NCBI RefSeq assembly: GCF_021325795.1
Contig: NZ_JAHPZX010000001.1
Span: 310,001 to 374,000, forward strand
Direction of reading: 5' to 3'
DNA: 64,000 bases
Source: Bordetella sp. LUAb4
GTDB lineage: Bacteria > Pseudomonadota > Gammaproteobacteria > Burkholderiales > Burkholderiaceae_B
In this document: positions 8,166 to 16,226 of the stretch, one piece after another
Layout: the number at the start of each line of letters is the position of its first letter
Position numbering within the stretch: the stretch's first letter is position 1
Translations under genes and position numbers: made by a program
The notes under the pieces: generated by a model
What the model was told of the DNA's origin: nothing
What the model saw: the letters and a program-made list of their open reading frames with translations, nothing else
The model's database searches: none

Positions 8166-9602
8166 TCAGCGAGCCTCGCGAACCTCGCCGCCCAGCGGAA
8201 CCGCCGCGGCTGCAGGACGCCGGTGGTGAATCCGCCACTTCACGATCAAGGCGGCGGCGGCGATCAGGGCGGGCACCGCCAACAGCATGAATACCGTCGG
8301 CAGGCCCAGCTTGGCAGCGCTGAACCAGCCCCCGAGGAACACGCCTGCGATACCGCCGAATCGGCCGACTCCATACATGGAGGCCACGCCAGTGGCCCGG
8401 GCGTCGGTCGGATAGAACGCCGCGGCCAGGGAGGGCATGGACGACTGCGCGCCATTCATCGCCGTACCGGCAACGAAGATCAACACTGCCAGCGCGCCTA
8501 CATTGCCCATCTGCTGGCCCATCAGGTAGACGAAGACAGCGGTGATGACATAGCCCAACGCCACGACTTTATGCGGATTGAAGCGGTCCATCAGCCAGCC
8601 GGAAATCAAGGTGCCGATGCCGCCGCCCAGGGGAAACAGCGCGGTAAGCAAGGCTGCGCTGGCGGGAGTGAACCCGGCATCGCGCATCAACAGCGGCATC
8701 CAGCTTGTCAGCAGATAAAAAATGACCAAGCCCATGAAGTACACCAACCACAACATCAGTGACCCCACGCGATAAGGCGCGGACAGCACGGTGCGCACCG
8801 CGGACTGCTTTCCGGACTGGCTGCTTTCGGCCAGAACGATCTGGCGCCGGCCGATATCGGCCGCCTTGGCGATGCGGCCGAGCGTCGCCCGGATGCGTTC
8901 CTGGGGCGCGCCGCGCGCCACCAGATAGCGGACGGATTCCGGCACGCACAAGGCCACCAGCAAGGCCAGCAAGATGGGCACCACACCCCCCACGATCAGC
9001 ACGCTGTGCCAGCCGAACGCGGGAATCAGCCACGATGAGGCAAAGCCGCCCACCGCGGCACCGACAGGAAACCCGCAGTAGGTCGCATTCACCAGCAGGG
9101 AGCGATGCCGCTTCGGTGCGTATTCCGCCACCAGGGTGACGCAGTTGGGAATCGCTGCGCCCAATCCGATGCCCGTGATGAAGCGCAATATCGTCAGAGA
9201 CTGCAGGTCATTGACGAAGGCAGTCGCCAGGCTGGTCACGCCGAAGAAAACCGCCGAGGCGATCAACAGCGACTTGCGGCCCGAGCGGTCGGCCAAGGGA
9301 CCGCCAATCAGCGCGCCTATGGCCACGCCCACCAGCGATGCGCTCAATACCGGCGCCAGGTCGCTGCGTGAGATTTCCCACAACGTGCTGATCGAAGGCG
9401 CGATGTAGCCGATGGCGGCCGTATCGTAGCCATCGGCGAGCACCACCAGGAAACACAGGATGACGGTCAGCCACTGAGTGGGCGACAACGGCCGCCCATC
9501 GACGAACTCTTCCACGACCAGACGGCCTGACGGCGAGGCGGCATCGGCCGCCCCGGATGATGGAGTCGGCCCCACCTGCCTTGCTTGCATCGCGCTAGCC
9601 AT
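8166..9602 (-). CDS. MFS carrier, aromatic acid:H+ symporter type, likely (6-hydroxy)nicotinate uptake
   Basis: This is a 12-helix major facilitator protein of the AAHS branch (PcaK/BenK-like). It carries the TM1 signature VLADGYDTAAIGYIAPSI and the loop motif GGPLADRSGRKSLL between helices 2 and 3. In the second half MDRFNPHKVVALGY repeats this loop. The start is the ATG at 9602, with AAGGAGGAATGCG just ahead. The frame is open to 9902, but those residues are arginine-rich junk. Length is 478 aa. It is read leftwards towards the nic operon, separated from it by the TetR gene, and has a TetR-like palindrome about 100 bases upstream. P. putida uses a different MFS protein, NicT, so the substrate is inferred from context. 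Confidence 0.85.
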   Translation of the reverse strand: MASAMQARQVGPTPSSGAADAASPSGRLVVEEFVDGRPLSPTQWLTVILCFLVVLADGYDTAAIGYIAPSISTLWEISRSDLAPVLSASLVGVAIGALIGGPLADRSGRKSLLIASAVFFGVTSLATAFVNDLQSLTILRFITGIGLGAAIPNCVTLVAEYAPKRHRSLLVNATYCGFPVGAAVGGFASSWLIPAFGWHSVLIVGGVVPILLALLVALCVPESVRYLVARGAPQERIRATLGRIAKAADIGRRQIVLAESSQSGKQSAVRTVLSAPYRVGSLMLWLVYFMGLVIFYLLTSWMPLLMRDAGFTPASAALLTALFPLGGGIGTLISGWLMDRFNPHKVVALGYVITAVFVYLMGQQMGNVGALAVLIFVAGTAMNGAQSSMPSLAAAFYPTDARATGVASMYGVGRFGGIAGVFLGGWFSAAKLGLPTVFMLLAVPALIAAAALIVKWRIHHRRPAAAAVPLGGEVREAR

Positions 9603-9702
9603 CGCATTCCTCCTTGATTCGCGCCGGGTTCTGGCCGATCGCTCTGTTGATGAGCGGATGGTCGACCATGCAAACAAGCACCGGCGACCCGATCCGTCGC
9701 AG

Positions 9703-9728
9703 GAATTATATATACGACCAATTAATTC
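9703..9728. promoter_or_regulatory. Second, weaker TetR-type palindrome upstream of the carrier gene
   Basis: This 26-bp imperfect palindrome has outer arms GAATTA and TAATTC and the core TATACG. It shares AATTA, TATACG and ATTAATT blocks with the site at 6904-6929. It lies 101-126 bases upstream of the carrier ATG. It would allow the same regulator to control both transcripts. Confidence 0.45.
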
Positions 9729-10148
9729 ACTATTCGGGTTTACGAGCACGTGCTGCCGAGGCCTGGTGTAGGAGCGACTACGGTCCCCCGGCGACTCGAC
9801 GGCGGTATCGATTACGTTTGGAACAGGGATGCGAAACAGGAGCGGAGGAAACCTGCACCGCTCCCTGCGTGGTCCGACGCATGACACGGATCTTGCCGCC
9901 AAAGCGCGATGCCGGCCACGCTATACGTGGCCAGGACAGGGCATGGACAACCGGTAGCGTGGCCGGCGTGGCAGAGGATCGAGCGACCACGTCTGCCCGA
10001 GACTGTATGGAAACGCTTTCCGCGCTGACAGCCACCGCTCAAACGTTCGGACCGCAGCACTTCATTTCGATTTTTCGACGCGAGGCTCATTCATGGGCGT
10101 TTGATCGGGCCAGGTGGGGCCGGAGGCGGGTCATTGAGCATAAGGGAC

Positions 10149-10238
10149 TCAGCTGCCAATCGACAGCATCGCTTTCGTCGCTGAACACGTGTTCCACTGC
10201 GCCCCATGACAGCCGATGGTGACATTCTCGGACTCCAT
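10149..10238 (-). CDS. Candidate 29-aa microprotein with hairpin-occluded ribosome site
   Basis: ATG at 10238 follows AAAGGAGATTGTC, a strong Shine-Dalgarno with six-base spacing. It encodes 29 residues (starts MESENVTIGCHG, ends AMLSIGS). The Shine-Dalgarno itself forms one arm of the hairpin at 10241-10268. No family is recognised. It could equally be the broken start of a decayed gene. Confidence 0.25.
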   Translation of the reverse strand: MESENVTIGCHGAQWNTCSATKAMLSIGS

Positions 10239-10240
10239 GA

Positions 10241-10268
10241 CAATCTCCTTTCGAGAAAAGGGAGATTG
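10241..10268 (-). promoter_or_regulatory. Hairpin covering the ribosome site of the small frame
   Basis: Arms CAATCTCC and GGAGATTG, extended by T/A pairs and one wobble, form an 11-12 bp stem around a short CGAGA loop. In the leftward transcript the GGAGATTG arm is the Shine-Dalgarno of the 29-aa frame, so the stem would limit its translation. Confidence 0.4.
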
Positions 10269-10283
10269 GGTGTGCAACTGCGG

Positions 10284-10305
10284 AGGGTCGCTTTCCGACC
10301 CTTTT
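10284..10305 (+). terminator. Short intrinsic terminator-like stem
   Basis: GGGTCG, loop CTTTC, CGACCC followed by TTTTGTGT. It reads as a rightward terminator, insulating the Thoeris genes from upstream transcription. Confidence 0.5.
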
Positions 10306-10457
10306 GTGTCATCCGGCCAGCGACCATGGCCGTCCGCACTAGGGTCGCAAGCGGACTTCTAGTAACGCACACCAGGAGCCAGCCCTAATCCTCGTCCCCC
10401 GTAGCCTTCCTGTAGGAACCCCCGTAAAATTTCGTAACTTCATAAGCGGGGGAGGCA

Positions 10458-10958
10458 ATGACGTACGGCAACAGGACCTACATCGCCTTTGACGGCGACA
10501 ACGATATTCACTACTACCGTCTTATGACGGCATGGAAGGCAAACGACGGGTTTTCGCTCAATTTCCATAATGCCCACGACTTAAACACGGCGCGCGATTC
10601 GAGCCAAGAAGAGAGCATCAAGCGCCAGCTTCGGGAGCGCTTCGCTATTTCCAAGCTACTCGTGGTACTCATCGGGGCCAAAACTAAGTACCTGACCAAG
10701 TTCGTTAAGTGGGAGATGGAGGTAGCGTTGCGCCTCGGGCTGCCCATCATCGGCGTGAATTTGAACGGAAGCCGGCAGATGGATGACCGTTGCCCACCAA
10801 CCATTCGAGATCGGCTCGTGGTCTACACATCGTTCAACCACAACATCATCGAACACGCGATGAATCATTGGCCCGCCGAGTTTCATTCGCTGCATAGCGC
10901 TGGCACCACCGGGGGGTACTACTACAATGATGACGTGTACAGGCGGCTCGGCCTATGA
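10458..10958 (+). CDS. thsB: Thoeris anti-phage protein ThsB (TIR-like domain)
   Basis: A 166-aa single-domain protein of the MTH538/DUF1863 TIR-like family, the infection sensor and signal maker of Thoeris. The first strand is RTYIAFDGDNDIHYYRLM. A central strand reads KLLVVLIGAKTKYLTKFV. The following KWEMEVAL (residues 84-91) carries the conserved Trp-Glu; Glu86 or Glu88 is the likely NAD+-cleaving residue. A strand GLPIIGVNLNG follows. In type II Thoeris the TIR protein makes a histidine-ADP-ribose-type signal for the Macro-domain effector; that is family knowledge, not visible here. GGGGGAGG lies just two bases before the ATG and can pair with CCCCCG at 10419-10424. It overlaps thsA by four bases (ATGA). 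Base composition is more AT-rich than the flanking metabolic genes. Confidence 0.85.
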   Translation: MTYGNRTYIAFDGDNDIHYYRLMTAWKANDGFSLNFHNAHDLNTARDSSQEESIKRQLRERFAISKLLVVLIGAKTKYLTKFVKWEMEVALRLGLPIIGVNLNGSRQMDDRCPPTIRDRLVVYTSFNHNIIEHAMNHWPAEFHSLHSAGTTGGYYYNDDVYRRLGL

Positions 10959-11833
10959 GGTACTTCTTCGATTCGATTAGGACCCGGGCCTACTGGCGTT
11001 ACGCGCTCTTTTCCGGCGAGGCCATTGGAAAGTTCTTTGCCGTTATGGGAATTTTGTACCTGTGTGTCGACTTGGCAGATGCTTTCAACATCTACAAGAA
11101 GGACCAGTACAGTTTCTACGGACTGATCATCTTGGTCGCACTTGCACTGCTGTATGTACTGTCCACGCGACGGCCTCTCTCGCGTATCAGCTACAAGATT
11201 CCGCAGAAAGACTTCGCAGTAGAAGTTGTGATCGGCGACCTCTTCAAAATCCCCGGTGAGGTCATCATCAGCAGCAGCTCGACCTTTGACACGGACATGT
11301 CGTCAAGGCTGATCGTTGCATCGAGCTTGCAAGGTCAGTTGGCGACGAACTACTTCAACGGCCAGACCACCGAGATTGATCGGCAAATCGAGATTTCGCT
11401 TGAGAGAGAGCAGTTCATCATAAATGAGAAGAGGCCGGGCAAGACGAAGGAATATCCAATCGGCACCGTCGCTCGGGTGAGCACGCACAGCAAAAACTTC
11501 TACCTTGTGGCGATGTCTCACATGGAAGAAAACAAGAACGCCCGATCCGACTTGAAGATGATCGACCAAGCTCTCGAGAAGCTCTGGATGAACTTGGCGG
11601 CCAAGGCCGAGGTGGGCGACATCGTGATGCCGTTGATAGGGACGGGGCGTGGACGGGTTCCCTATCCCAGAAAGAAGATGATTGAGCGCATTGCTCAATC
11701 CTTCGCAGACGCTGCGAGCGAACGGGCGTTCTCCAACAAATTGATTATCGTCGTACGCCCAGAAGACGCGTCGAAGTTCTCGCTTAATCTTTTTCAGGTT
11801 CGGGATTACCTCGGGCAGAGCTTGCACGCTTAG
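10955..11833 (+). CDS. thsA: Thoeris effector ThsA, type II (two TM helices plus Macro domain)
   Basis: A 292-aa effector with two membrane helices near the N-terminus (about residues 24-41, GKFFAVMGILYLCVDLAD, and 54-70, FYGLIILVALALLYVL). A Macro domain follows from about residue 87. Macro hallmarks are VEVVIGDLFKIPGEVIISSSS with the expected D, and the phosphate loop MPLIGTGRGR at 225-234. This layout is the known type II Thoeris ThsA, where ligand binding by the Macro domain is thought to trigger the membrane part and kill the infected cell. The ATG at 10955 overlaps the thsB stop, so the two are translationally coupled. There is no SIR2 or SLOG domain, which excludes type I. Confidence 0.85.
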   Translation: MRYFFDSIRTRAYWRYALFSGEAIGKFFAVMGILYLCVDLADAFNIYKKDQYSFYGLIILVALALLYVLSTRRPLSRISYKIPQKDFAVEVVIGDLFKIPGEVIISSSSTFDTDMSSRLIVASSLQGQLATNYFNGQTTEIDRQIEISLEREQFIINEKRPGKTKEYPIGTVARVSTHSKNFYLVAMSHMEENKNARSDLKMIDQALEKLWMNLAAKAEVGDIVMPLIGTGRGRVPYPRKKMIERIAQSFADAASERAFSNKLIIVVRPEDASKFSLNLFQVRDYLGQSLHA

Positions 11834-12129
11834 GATCAGATTTTCCGTCAAACATCGCCATAATTTTCCGATACTCAGAAAAGTTGCTAGGAAGGCGATC
11901 AGCCATGCAGTTCGACTGACCGCAACCATCCAATGTTCTGCCCCACTCGATGCCCGTTTTTTTGAACGAGCTGTGTTCGGAAGCGGACGCGGCGGCCGGC
12001 CGTTTTCACCTGTGGAGATCAGGTGAGGATCAGTGATTTGCGAATTTCGTTTCGGGTGTCGCCTAGGGGGCGCGCTATCATCACCACAAAGCCCCCGTCA
12101 GCGCGACGAGGTCAGTTTTGGGAGGCACA

Positions 12130-13473
12130 ATGGCAATACTGGGATACACCAGAGACGCGTTGGGACACAAGATTAACAAGGTACTGTCGTCGTCTCATCC
12201 GATCGACACCCCGGAAAAACTGAAGGGTCGTGATGATTTGTTGGAAGAAATTGCGCGTCTGCTTTATATGGACGGACGTAGTGTGTTTATCTACGGCGAC
12301 CGGGGGGTTGGGAAAAGCTCCCTTGGTGCCACAGCTGCGTTCCAATACCAGACGTCGGATAAGCCGGTCATAGTCGTCGGTGGCTCAGTAAACGAGACTT
12401 TCAATTCTATCGTTGCCAACATTGCGAATCAAGCGCTGGGGGCTTCGCGCACACAGTCGGTGAAGAAAATATCGAGCGCTGGCTTTGAGTGGCGTGGGCT
12501 AAAGTGGTCAGCCGGTCGCGAGGTTAGCCAAAAGAGCATCATTAATGAGCTAAGCACTGTCGGTGACGCTGTTGATTTGCTGGCCGAGGTTGCGTCGGTG
12601 TATGCCGAGAAGCCAACTGTGCTGCTCGATGAGTTCGATGAAATTCCAGATGTCGCTCAGCGTAATCTCTTTGCCGCACTGCTCAAAGCACTAGGAGACC
12701 GTGGCGTAAATCTCAAGTTTATTTTCACGGGAGTAGGACGCTCTCTTGAGCAACTGCTAGGCGCGCATTTATCGGCCCAGCGGCAGATCGTTGGGGTTGA
12801 AGTTCCACGGCTCGGCTGGGATGCTCGCCTCGAGATCGTTACCGAAGCAGCAAGGCATTTCGATCTAGGAATGGACAACAACGTCAAATACCGAATTGGG
12901 ATCGTCAGCGATGGCTTTCCTGCATACGTGCATTTGATAACAGAGGAAATGCTCTGGCAAGCATTTGACGACTCTGACATCTGCGGGGAGTTGGGTCCTG
13001 ATCACTACCTCTTGGGTCTCCGAAAGGCGATCGGCAGGGTCACCATGTTGTTGCGCAGACCGTACGAGGATGCGGTCTTGCATCGCAGCGATGAAATGGA
13101 GGACGTAGTTTGGTCAACAGCCGACGGCGAGGACACTGCGCGCAATGTGGATTCGATGTACCGGTCCTATCTTGCGATCGCTGAAGCGAGGGAGCGCAGC
13201 CCAATGGAACGCAGCAGGTACGCTGATCTGATACGCAGGCTCCGCACGCCTGGGTACGGGGGGATACTTGAAGGCGTGCCGAGACGCGCTGGATGGTACA
13301 TGTACCATGAGAAGATGCTAAGAGGCTATGTGAGAATGCAGGCTGAGGCCAATGGTGTGGAACTCAATGGTGAAACACCCAGCCAGCGGCAGCGCATAGC
13401 AGTGCCGTCCAACGTCCGCACGGGATATTACGGTTCGATGCCGCCCAAGGGTACGCGTTGGCCTCGTAGCTAG
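12130..13473 (+). CDS. P-loop (AAA/STAND-like) ATPase in the defence island, function unknown
   Basis: A 447-aa ATPase. Residues 33-45 (GRDDLLEEIARLL) form the typical lead-in of Orc1/STAND-type ATPases. Walker A is GDRGVGKSS (56-64), Walker B is TVLLDEFDEI (163-172), and a sensor strand KFIFTGVGRS follows (196-205). The rest is helical (winged-helix or lid) with no nuclease, protease or TIR motif I can see, and a basic Pro/Gly tail (PPKGTRWPRS). A clear GGAGG lies five bases before the ATG at 12130. The 296 bases separating it from thsA hold no gene, only a GGGGGC/GCCCCC inverted repeat near 12064-12096. It is probably a separate defence gene or an unknown accessory of Thoeris; neither role is proven. 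Confidence 0.7.
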   Translation: MAILGYTRDALGHKINKVLSSSHPIDTPEKLKGRDDLLEEIARLLYMDGRSVFIYGDRGVGKSSLGATAAFQYQTSDKPVIVVGGSVNETFNSIVANIANQALGASRTQSVKKISSAGFEWRGLKWSAGREVSQKSIINELSTVGDAVDLLAEVASVYAEKPTVLLDEFDEIPDVAQRNLFAALLKALGDRGVNLKFIFTGVGRSLEQLLGAHLSAQRQIVGVEVPRLGWDARLEIVTEAARHFDLGMDNNVKYRIGIVSDGFPAYVHLITEEMLWQAFDDSDICGELGPDHYLLGLRKAIGRVTMLLRRPYEDAVLHRSDEMEDVVWSTADGEDTARNVDSMYRSYLAIAEARERSPMERSRYADLIRRLRTPGYGGILEGVPRRAGWYMYHEKMLRGYVRMQAEANGVELNGETPSQRQRIAVPSNVRTGYYGSMPPKGTRWPRS

Positions 13474-13870
13474 ATCGACCGAGAAATGTCTGAATCCCCG
13501 CGCGCGGTACAGCAAATCCCGGTTGCATGGGACCGTGTTGGGTCTTAGCCGACGAGCGGCCCAGCTTGTCAATTTCGCTCGCCAAAATTAGAACGCGCAG
13601 CGTGACTCCGCGTCCCCTATCTCAGACTCGCATTGTAATTCACAGGGCGAAAGCGACTCTCAACTCTGAACCGCGGGCAGCAGCACTCAAAAGATCGATC
13701 TCGCTCAGCCCAAGACTCCTCCGCCGCCACATCCGAATGGCGGTTCGTCAGCCGTCAGCGGACATTCGCAAATGCAGAACAACGGACGGTTTTTGGGCCG
13801 GTTGTTGACCTTCGTCGCCGTCTACTATCGACCCAAGGCTTTGAACGCCGTGAAGCAAAACGGCATCCCG
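13474..13870. other. Non-coding gap between convergent island genes
   Basis: About 400 bases between the ATPase and the leftward 156-aa gene. A 93-codon frame (13527-13808) has no ribosome site and an arginine/serine-rich shadow-like composition. No hairpin with a T-run, tRNA or repeat was seen. It may hold remnants of a lost gene. Confidence 0.4.
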
Positions 13871-14341
13871 TTACTCTGACCCTTGTAGCAAGGGCGTAAG
13901 CGCTTCACTCAAGAGAAACTGCTTCAGACTTCCTATAGCTTCCGCAGTGTTTCCGTAGTATCCGAGTTCCGCCATTTCGAGAATACCTTGGATGGAACAG
14001 AGCTCCCAATACAACGACTCATCCATTCCAGAGCTAGTTATAGCGTGCTTGGCCGCCCGTATAACTTCCTCCGACTCCCGCATCCCCTCAAGTTGAATTA
14101 CCAACGTTCCAATCAGCCAGCGCGCGGCCATCTGTTTATTCCGATCCCCCGCGACTTCTGATAGCGCCTGCAGGAGCTGCGATACGTCGCGGCTTAATGC
14201 AACATCCACGATGTCGCCAGAGGGTTGCGCTGCCTCTTCAATCACCCGATCGGCCCACCTCTTTGCCTGGTTTGGTTCGATCGTCTCCGTCTCGACACCG
14301 AGCTTGAAGTATTCTGCCAAAGTTGCGATGTTTTCATACAT
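13871..14341 (-). CDS. Hypothetical protein, helical, 156 aa
   Basis: I do not recognise a family. The protein is acidic and probably all helical (TLAEYFKLGVETETIE, QAKRWADRVIEEAA, SQLLQALSEVAGD, EEVIRAAKHAITSSG), with no signal peptide and no membrane segment. Size, acidity and helical make-up recall bacterial toxin-immunity proteins, but no toxin gene is next to it. It is read leftwards 153 bases downstream of hipA, so it could be an extra member of the hip transcript. The ribosome site is weak. It belongs to the AT-richer island by composition. Confidence 0.6.
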   Translation of the reverse strand: MYENIATLAEYFKLGVETETIEPNQAKRWADRVIEEAAQPSGDIVDVALSRDVSQLLQALSEVAGDRNKQMAARWLIGTLVIQLEGMRESEEVIRAAKHAITSSGMDESLYWELCSIQGILEMAELGYYGNTAEAIGSLKQFLLSEALTPLLQGSE

Positions 14342-14494
14342 AGGTCCGTCGGATCACGGTGATTTCGAAATTGGGATCATAGTTCTGCATGCGCTTCGCG
14401 CGCGTGAGATTCAATGGCTAGTAATTCTGGTTAAGACAGCCGGATGTCCGCATTCTGCCCCAAGCAAACGCCAATGCGGCGTCACATGCCCAGC

Positions 14495-15835
14495 TTAAAC
14501 ATTCCCCCGCCTACCCAACAACTCTGATCGCCCAATCACATCTCGCCCGCTTTCTGCTTTCTCAGGCTCCGAAAAACCTGCCTGCGCGATCGCCTCATCG
14601 AGTCCTTTGACCCCAGCAACACCTTTTTGAGTTCGCAGCGATGCCATGCCATCGTTCCAGGCATGCACCATGTGTTTGGCAATGTCATGCCAGCGAGTAT
14701 CGTTCTTTGCAGCTTCGATCACCTCCCGTCCGACTTCGACCGCTGATTCGCACAGGCGCTCCACCATCTCGGCATACTGTTTGGGTGGTATCTCCAACCT
14801 GGCCTTGAAAAACCGCTCCAGCGTTTTCCCCGGCACCCAAGTCTGGCGCCCGTCAACAGGCAACCCGGGCGGATTGGCTGCGTAGCGTGGATAGGCCTGG
14901 GTGGTGACGATGTCATAGACCGGCGTGTAAGCCACATCTTTTGCACTGGTGTAATACAGCGCGACGTTCTTGGCATGACAATCCGCATTGCGCACCACGT
15001 AGTTGGTCAGCAAATGCCAGCCGAACTGCTCCAACTGCTGCCGCGTGTTCGCGGAAGGCACATAAATCCGGGTCGCATTCAATACGCGTTCAGTCGTCGT
15101 TGCATACTTTTCGTGCGGCGGCAGCCCCAGCAAACCGCAGGCGTCCTCGACTCCATGGGTGACGACACCCTGCGCATCCACATCGAATCGGTCCACGACC
15201 AGCACACGCCCATCTTCAGACATCCGTGTCTTGGCAACAGGCACGACATTCAGGCGTTCCAGCACCCGCATGGAATAGAACTCGTTGAATCCGAGATAAG
15301 GCGTGCTGTCGTCCGATCCTTTGATGATGTGGCGGCTGGTGCGCAATGTCGGTTTCCCCACAACATGCGCATCCGACTCATCTTCCGGCGCAATAAATTT
15401 GGGCACCATCCCGGAAATAGACGCTCGGGCATACTGACGTACCAAGCTCGCAAAGTGCTCGGTAGTATTCTCGGCTTTGAGTAAAGACTCGATCCGCAGC
15501 GGCTCCATGTCGCCAACAGGCGCACCGCCTTCTGGGGTGACAGTGACACGTCCAATCCCCATTCCGCCAACCACTGCCAGCAGTGAAAGGTCAGTGCCAT
15601 CGAGCAGCGGTCCGAACTCTTCGCGAATGACGCTCAGCAAATAACCTTCGGGCAAGTTCTGGCGGAAAAAAGGATGCAAATCGCGGGGCCAGCGCCAGGA
15701 TTCCGTACGCACCGGCATGGCCAAACTGACGAAGTCAGCCGAATCAATATCAGGTAGATAGCTCAGAACATACTCGTCGCGCTCCCGATAAAGCTTGGCG
15801 ACCGCCCTTCCGCATACGTGCACATCGAGTTTCAT
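14495..15835 (-). CDS. hipA: HipA-family serine/threonine kinase toxin
   Basis: A type II toxin of the HipA kinase family, 446 aa. The best-studied HipA phosphorylates glutamyl-tRNA synthetase and causes growth arrest. The N-subdomain holds WPRDLHPFFRQNLPEGYLL, typical of HipA-like proteins. The glycine-rich/phosphorylation loop is ASISGMVPKF (138-147). The catalytic motif VRNADCHAKN places Asp285 and His287, and the metal-binding Asp308 is in VYDIVTTQAYP. All kinase residues look intact, so an active toxin is expected. The start ATG overlaps the hipB stop (ATGA), the usual antitoxin-first order. Target specificity cannot be told from sequence. Confidence 0.88.
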   Translation of the reverse strand: MKLDVHVCGRAVAKLYRERDEYVLSYLPDIDSADFVSLAMPVRTESWRWPRDLHPFFRQNLPEGYLLSVIREEFGPLLDGTDLSLLAVVGGMGIGRVTVTPEGGAPVGDMEPLRIESLLKAENTTEHFASLVRQYARASISGMVPKFIAPEDESDAHVVGKPTLRTSRHIIKGSDDSTPYLGFNEFYSMRVLERLNVVPVAKTRMSEDGRVLVVDRFDVDAQGVVTHGVEDACGLLGLPPHEKYATTTERVLNATRIYVPSANTRQQLEQFGWHLLTNYVVRNADCHAKNVALYYTSAKDVAYTPVYDIVTTQAYPRYAANPPGLPVDGRQTWVPGKTLERFFKARLEIPPKQYAEMVERLCESAVEVGREVIEAAKNDTRWHDIAKHMVHAWNDGMASLRTQKGVAGVKGLDEAIAQAGFSEPEKAESGRDVIGRSELLGRRGNV

Positions 15836-16095
15836 GGCTTATCACCTCGACGCTGCTCGGCCAGAATATCCTCCAGTGTCCGAACATGCCCCTGTTTGAC
15901 GGGCTTGAGGTCGTAACCGGCGGCTTCCAGTAGTCGCAGCAATGCGGAAACGCTCATGTCCCCCTTAGCGAGTGTTTCCATGCGGGCGACGGTCGTGCGG
16001 GCAACGCCAGCACGTTGGGCTAAGGCATCCTGGCTCAGGCCAGCCTCCCGGCGCACCCGGCGCAGCCAGTCCGCAACATCGGCTAGTGTCGTCAC
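15832..16095 (-). CDS. hipB: HipB-like XRE antitoxin
   Basis: An 87-aa Cro/CI-type DNA-binding protein. The helix-turn-helix is WLRRVRREAGLSQDALAQRAGVARTTVARME in outline, given here as LSQDALAQRAGVARTTVAR. The C-terminal part (ALLRLLEAAGYDLKPVKQG) is typical of HipB-like antitoxins that bind the paired kinase. It is the first gene of the pair and overlaps hipA by four bases. It should repress its own promoter; a 14-bp palindrome lies 28-41 bases upstream. Confidence 0.88.
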   Translation of the reverse strand: MTTLADVADWLRRVRREAGLSQDALAQRAGVARTTVARMETLAKGDMSVSALLRLLEAAGYDLKPVKQGHVRTLEDILAEQRRGDKP

Positions 16096-16122
16096 TGTAT
16101 CCCTCGGGCATCAAAAATCGGC

Positions 16123-16136
16123 TTTCACCGTTGAAA
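16123..16136. promoter_or_regulatory. Candidate HipB operator
   Basis: TTTCACCGTTGAAA is a 14-bp palindrome with only its two inner positions mismatched, 28 bases upstream of the hipB ATG. It differs from the TATCC/GGATA operator of E. coli HipB, so assignment rests on position and symmetry. Confidence 0.4.
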
Positions 16137-16226
16137 TGTAGCCCAAAAGGCACAATTCACCAAGAAATTCGGCTGTATGTATTGAATCGATGGCAAAAAA
16201 CGCAAATGACGTTCTGTAGCCCAGAA

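Larger units (their letters stand above)
9729..10457. other. Gene-poor stretch between the nic cluster and the Thoeris island
   Basis: About 730 bases with no convincing long gene; several short frames exist on both strands but lack ribosome sites or recognisable sequence. It holds a 7-bp-stem hairpin GGCCACG-CTATA-CGTGGCC (9914-9932), a tiny leftward frame with a good ribosome site (10149-10238), a hairpin (10241-10268) and a terminator-like stem (10284-10305). The left boundary of the island probably lies here. Confidence 0.5.

Noticed and set aside
13527-13808. 93-codon frame between the ATPase and the 156-aa gene
   Set aside because: No ribosome site, Arg/Ser-rich shadow-like composition and no family resemblance.
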